A stretch of DNA of 64,000 nucleotides. It comes from Rhodocyclaceae bacterium (lineage in GTDB: Bacteria; Pseudomonadota; Gammaproteobacteria; Burkholderiales; Rhodocyclaceae). Positions 61,861 through 64,000 of this stretch are shown here, one piece after another (within the stretch, counting starts at the first letter, position 1; each line of letters begins with the position of its first letter). Under the pieces are notes generated by a model. That model had not been told where the DNA came from, did not search any database, and saw only the letters and a program-made list of their open reading frames with translations. Both the position numbers and the translations under genes were made by a program. The stretch spans positions 122,506 to 186,505 of the forward strand of contig JAEUNL010000046.1 in assembly GCA_016791115.1 (NCBI GenBank), read 5' to 3'.

Positions 61861-62787
61861 ATGAGAAGGATTCTGTGTTTCGCAGTGCTGTTATTCGGTG
61901 CCGCCATGGCGGGGAGCGCGCTGGCGGAAGGGGACTTGGAGTCCAAATTCTCGAATCAGGGAAGCGTCGGGAACACCCGCCACAACCTGTCGCAGCGCCA
62001 GCATAGCGGCGGTGGTCCGAACGGCCAGAACATGGACCCCTATCGCAATGATTACGAAGAAGTCTGCGTCTATTGCCATACGCCGCACGGCGCGAACTCG
62101 ACGACACCGGAAATCCCGCTGTGGAACCGCACCGTCCGGGTGACGACCTACCAGACCTACGGCCAGCTCGGCAGTTCCACGCTGACGCAGCCTATCGGCC
62201 AGCCCGGCGCGAACTCGATCGCCTGCCTGACCTGCCACGACGGCCAGACTGCGGTGGATTCGATCATCAACATGCCCGGCTCGGGCCGCTATAACCGCAG
62301 CCAGGAAACCACCCAGAGCAACGCGTTTCTCAACACCTGGAACAACGCGCGCGGCCCCGACGCAACGTCCCACATGAGCCTCTCGGCAACGGGCTGCCTG
62401 AGCTGCCACGTGAACAACGGCAACCCCGACGACCCGGGCATCACCGCCGGTGCAGCGGACTTCACCGCCTTCGTGATCGGCACCGACCTGCGCAACGATC
62501 ATCCGGTCGGCATTCGTTTCCCAACCACCAACGGCGCCGGCACCGACTGGAAATCGCCGACCGGTACCCGCGGATCGATCACTTACTTCGACTCGAATAC
62601 CAATGGCAGCTTCGACAAGGGCGACATCCGCCTCTACGACACGGGCGAAGGGGCGGAAGTCGAGTGCGCATCCTGCCACGATCCGCACGGCGTGCCGAGT
62701 GGCGCGCCGGGCAGCCCATTCAACCGCACCTTCCTGCGCGTGGCGAATACCGGCAGCGCGGTCTGCCTGAGCTGCCACACGAAATAG
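61861..62787 (+). CDS. Secreted pentaheme cytochrome c, OmcE-like with extra heme
   Basis: The ATG at 61861 follows a G-rich site. The signal peptide is MRRILCFAVLLFGAAMAGSA and the protein is 308 residues. Five hemes are predicted: CVYCH, CLTCH, CLSCH, CASCH and CLSCH. Four lie in the same order as in the tetraheme protein at 38221 (TRHNL, CVYCHTPHG, PLWNRTV, CLTCHDG, GTDLRNDHPVGI, ECASCHDPHG, AVCLSCHTK). The extra one, CLSCHVNNGN, sits in a loop between the second and third shared sites. A strong terminator follows. It may be an alternative filament subunit with one more heme; this is inference from motifs. Confidence 0.82.
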   Translation: MRRILCFAVLLFGAAMAGSALAEGDLESKFSNQGSVGNTRHNLSQRQHSGGGPNGQNMDPYRNDYEEVCVYCHTPHGANSTTPEIPLWNRTVRVTTYQTYGQLGSSTLTQPIGQPGANSIACLTCHDGQTAVDSIINMPGSGRYNRSQETTQSNAFLNTWNNARGPDATSHMSLSATGCLSCHVNNGNPDDPGITAGAADFTAFVIGTDLRNDHPVGIRFPTTNGAGTDWKSPTGTRGSITYFDSNTNGSFDKGDIRLYDTGEGAEVECASCHDPHGVPSGAPGSPFNRTFLRVANTGSAVCLSCHTK

Positions 62788-62801
62788 ATCCTCCGTTGAA
62801 A

Positions 62802-62853
62802 TTCCCGCGTACAGGAATTCTGCTTTCGGGAATTCCTGTACGCGGGAAGTTTT
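62802..62853 (+). terminator. Strong intrinsic terminator after the pentaheme gene
   Basis: Arms at 62802-62820 (TTCCCGCGTACAGGAATTC) and 62830-62848 are perfectly complementary over 19 bases with a 9-base loop, followed by GTTTTT. It should stop transcription from the NHL/pentaheme cassette. Confidence 0.92.
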
Positions 62854-62996
62854 TCGCGAGATTTCCGTCCCCGCCGGGCTAACCGGCAACCGGCCGATCG
62901 ACACCCGGCCTTGCGGTTGGACGCACCTCCCGTCTGCAGCCTGCGCGACCGCACCGGCGGATCCCTCCGCAAATTTCCCGCAACAGCAGGCTACAG

Positions 62997-63062
62997 GGCG
63001 CATGGATTGGTGAGCGCGGGCATGGCATGCCTGACAGCGCCAATTGACGCGCCTTCCAGGGC
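62997..63062. repeat. REP-like palindromic unit (copy 2 of the element near 46387)
   Basis: GGCGCATGGATTGG (62997-63010) pairs imperfectly with CCAATTGACGCGCC (63040-63053) around a centre with GCATGC. The right arm, read in reverse, matches the element at 46387-46419 (28 of 33). The rest of 62854-63107 has no gene I can see. Confidence 0.5.
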
Positions 63063-63107
63063 TGACAGGCTGTAGACGACCGCCCGACGACGCTTTCAGG
63101 CCAGCGG

Positions 63108-63797
63108 TTATCGTGATTTGCGGCGAAACACCACGTCCCACACGCCGTGGCCGAGGCGCAGGCCGCGTGCCTCGAACTTGGTCTGCGGGCGATAGGCCGG
63201 ACGCGGTGCGAAGCCGTGCGGTGCGTCAGACGTGTTCTCCAGCAGGTCGCAAGCGCGCAGCACCTCGACCATCTGTTGTGCATAGTCCTCGACGTCGGTT
63301 GCACAGTGCAGGTAGCCGCCCGGCGCCAGGCGCGAGGCGAGCAGTGCGACCAGCGGCGGCTGCAGCAGGCGCCGCTTGTGATGGCGCTTCTTCGGCCAGG
63401 GGTCGGGAAAGAACACATGCGCGCCAGCGAGCGCATCGGGTGCGACCATGTCGCGCAGCACCTCGACCGCATCGTGCTGCACGATGCGGATGTTGCCGAT
63501 GCCCTGCTCGGCAATCTGCTTGCACAGCGAGCCGACGCCGGGCGTGTGCACCTCGATCGCGATGAAGTCGCGCTCGGGCATCGCCTGCGCGATGCCCGCC
63601 GTCGTTTCACCCATGCCGAAACCGATCTCCAGGATGCGCGGTGCATGCCGGCCGAAAACCGCGTCGAGATCGACGACGGCGTTTGCGTAGGGAATGCCGA
63701 CGCGCGGCAGCATCTCGTCGCGATAGCGATTCTGCGCGTTCGAAACGCGGCCCTGGCGCAGCACGAAGCTGCGGATGTGTGTCGGCGGATGGTCCAT
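63108..63797 (-). CDS. trmB: tRNA (guanine-N7-)-methyltransferase
   Basis: The 229-residue protein has the TrmB motifs [19 protein letters not shown] (SAM binding), [13 protein letters not shown], and the catalytic [19 protein letters not shown]. It modifies G46 of tRNAs. Ends at FRRKSR. It lies 60 bases after the thiG end on the same strand. Confidence 0.95.
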   Translation of the reverse strand: MDHPPTHIRSFVLRQGRVSNAQNRYRDEMLPRVGIPYANAVVDLDAVFGRHAPRILEIGFGMGETTAGIAQAMPERDFIAIEVHTPGVGSLCKQIAEQGIGNIRIVQHDAVEVLRDMVAPDALAGAHVFFPDPWPKKRHHKRRLLQPPLVALLASRLAPGGYLHCATDVEDYAQQMVEVLRACDLLENTSDAPHGFAPRPAYRPQTKFEARGLRLGHGVWDVVFRRKSR

Positions 63798-63857
63798 GAG
63801 CGAGACGAGTAACGGGCAAGACGCGGCGCCTGCGCGGAATGGCAGGCGCCCGAGAGA

Positions 63858-64000
63858 TCAGCCGATCATGCCGCTGGTTGGCGAAGAAGGCGAAGCGGAA
63901 TAGAGCTTGCGGGGCATGCGCCCGGCACGGAAGGCCTCGCGGCCGGCCTCGACGGCCTTGCGCATCGCCCCGGCCATCAGCACCGGATCCTGCGCCCCGG
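63858..64000 (-). CDS. thiG: Thiazole synthase ThiG, 3' part, cut by window edge
   Basis: The last 46 codons read [20 protein letters not shown], then [20 protein letters not shown] and TSGMIG before the stop. This is the ThiG C-terminus (family pattern DPVxMAxAMxxAVEAGRxAYxAGRxP). It makes the thiazole part of thiamine. The rest lies beyond the right edge. Confidence 0.85.
   Translation of the reverse strand, partial: GAQDPVLMAGAMRKAVEAGREAFRAGRMPRKLYSASPSSPTSGMIG

Noticed and set aside
1..64000. CRISPR arrays, rRNA and tRNA genes, insertion sequences
   Set aside because: I saw no repeat-spacer pattern, no transposase-like frame and no cloverleaf-like T-loop motif by eye; a dedicated search could still find a tRNA.

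Overview
The window is GC-rich chromosomal DNA from what is probably a betaproteobacterium, most likely a respiratory, denitrifying type of the Rhodocyclales or Nitrosomonadales. The pointers are the spoT-rpoZ-gmk-yicC and kinase-phosphatase-rph-rdgB-hemW runs, a DUF3460-type protein, a periplasmic nitrate reductase operon and an exceptional density of c-type cytochrome genes. The placement is inferred from gene content; no marker gene was compared.

Layout. 1-7200: an operon on the minus strand with a histidine kinase, an NtrC-type sigma-54 activator, a Sel1-repeat protein, a monoheme cytochrome and two ligand-type beta-propellers, continuing past the left edge; a second Sel1 gene lies divergently. 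7201-15602: a TlpA-like thioredoxin, a single-heme Tll0287-like protein and a complete System I cytochrome c maturation set (ccmABCDEFGHI). 15690-21950: a small secreted Rap1a-like protein and napFDAGHB behind an FNR-type promoter. 22016-41735: an almost unbroken minus-strand block of eight multiheme or monoheme cytochromes (33 CXXCH motifs), three NHL-propeller lipoproteins, a parvulin-type prolyl isomerase, a 700-residue outer-membrane beta-barrel, two helical periplasmic paralogues, a ResB/CcsA pair and a heme-copper-oxidase-like protein fused to TPRs. 41944-46374: a divergent diheme and triheme cytochrome pair and modABC. 46375-47818: a degenerate stretch with a modC 3' remnant. 47819-60627: mostly housekeeping genes. 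60640-62853: an isolated NHL plus pentaheme cytochrome cassette with a strong terminator. 62854-64000: a REP-like palindrome, trmB and the 3' end of thiG.

How it fits together. Four cytochromes (11, 4, 4 and 5 hemes) share an N-terminal module (HNL, then a CVxCHTP heme site, then PLWN or a variant), CLxCHD sites and ECxxCHDPH sites. In my recollection this pattern belongs to OmcE-type extracellular cytochrome filaments of Geobacter and relatives, whose loci also carry NHL proteins, a prolyl isomerase and small c7-like cytochromes. The leading hypothesis is therefore an extracellular electron-transfer (nanowire plus outer-membrane conduit) system with its own heme-attachment pair (ResB/CcsA). 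Sigma-54-like -24/-12 elements precede several of its units, and an NtrC-family activator is encoded in the same window, so a shared regulon is plausible. The nap and mod genes form the nitrate-respiration and molybdenum side. All of this is read by eye from sequence and needs searches and experiments.
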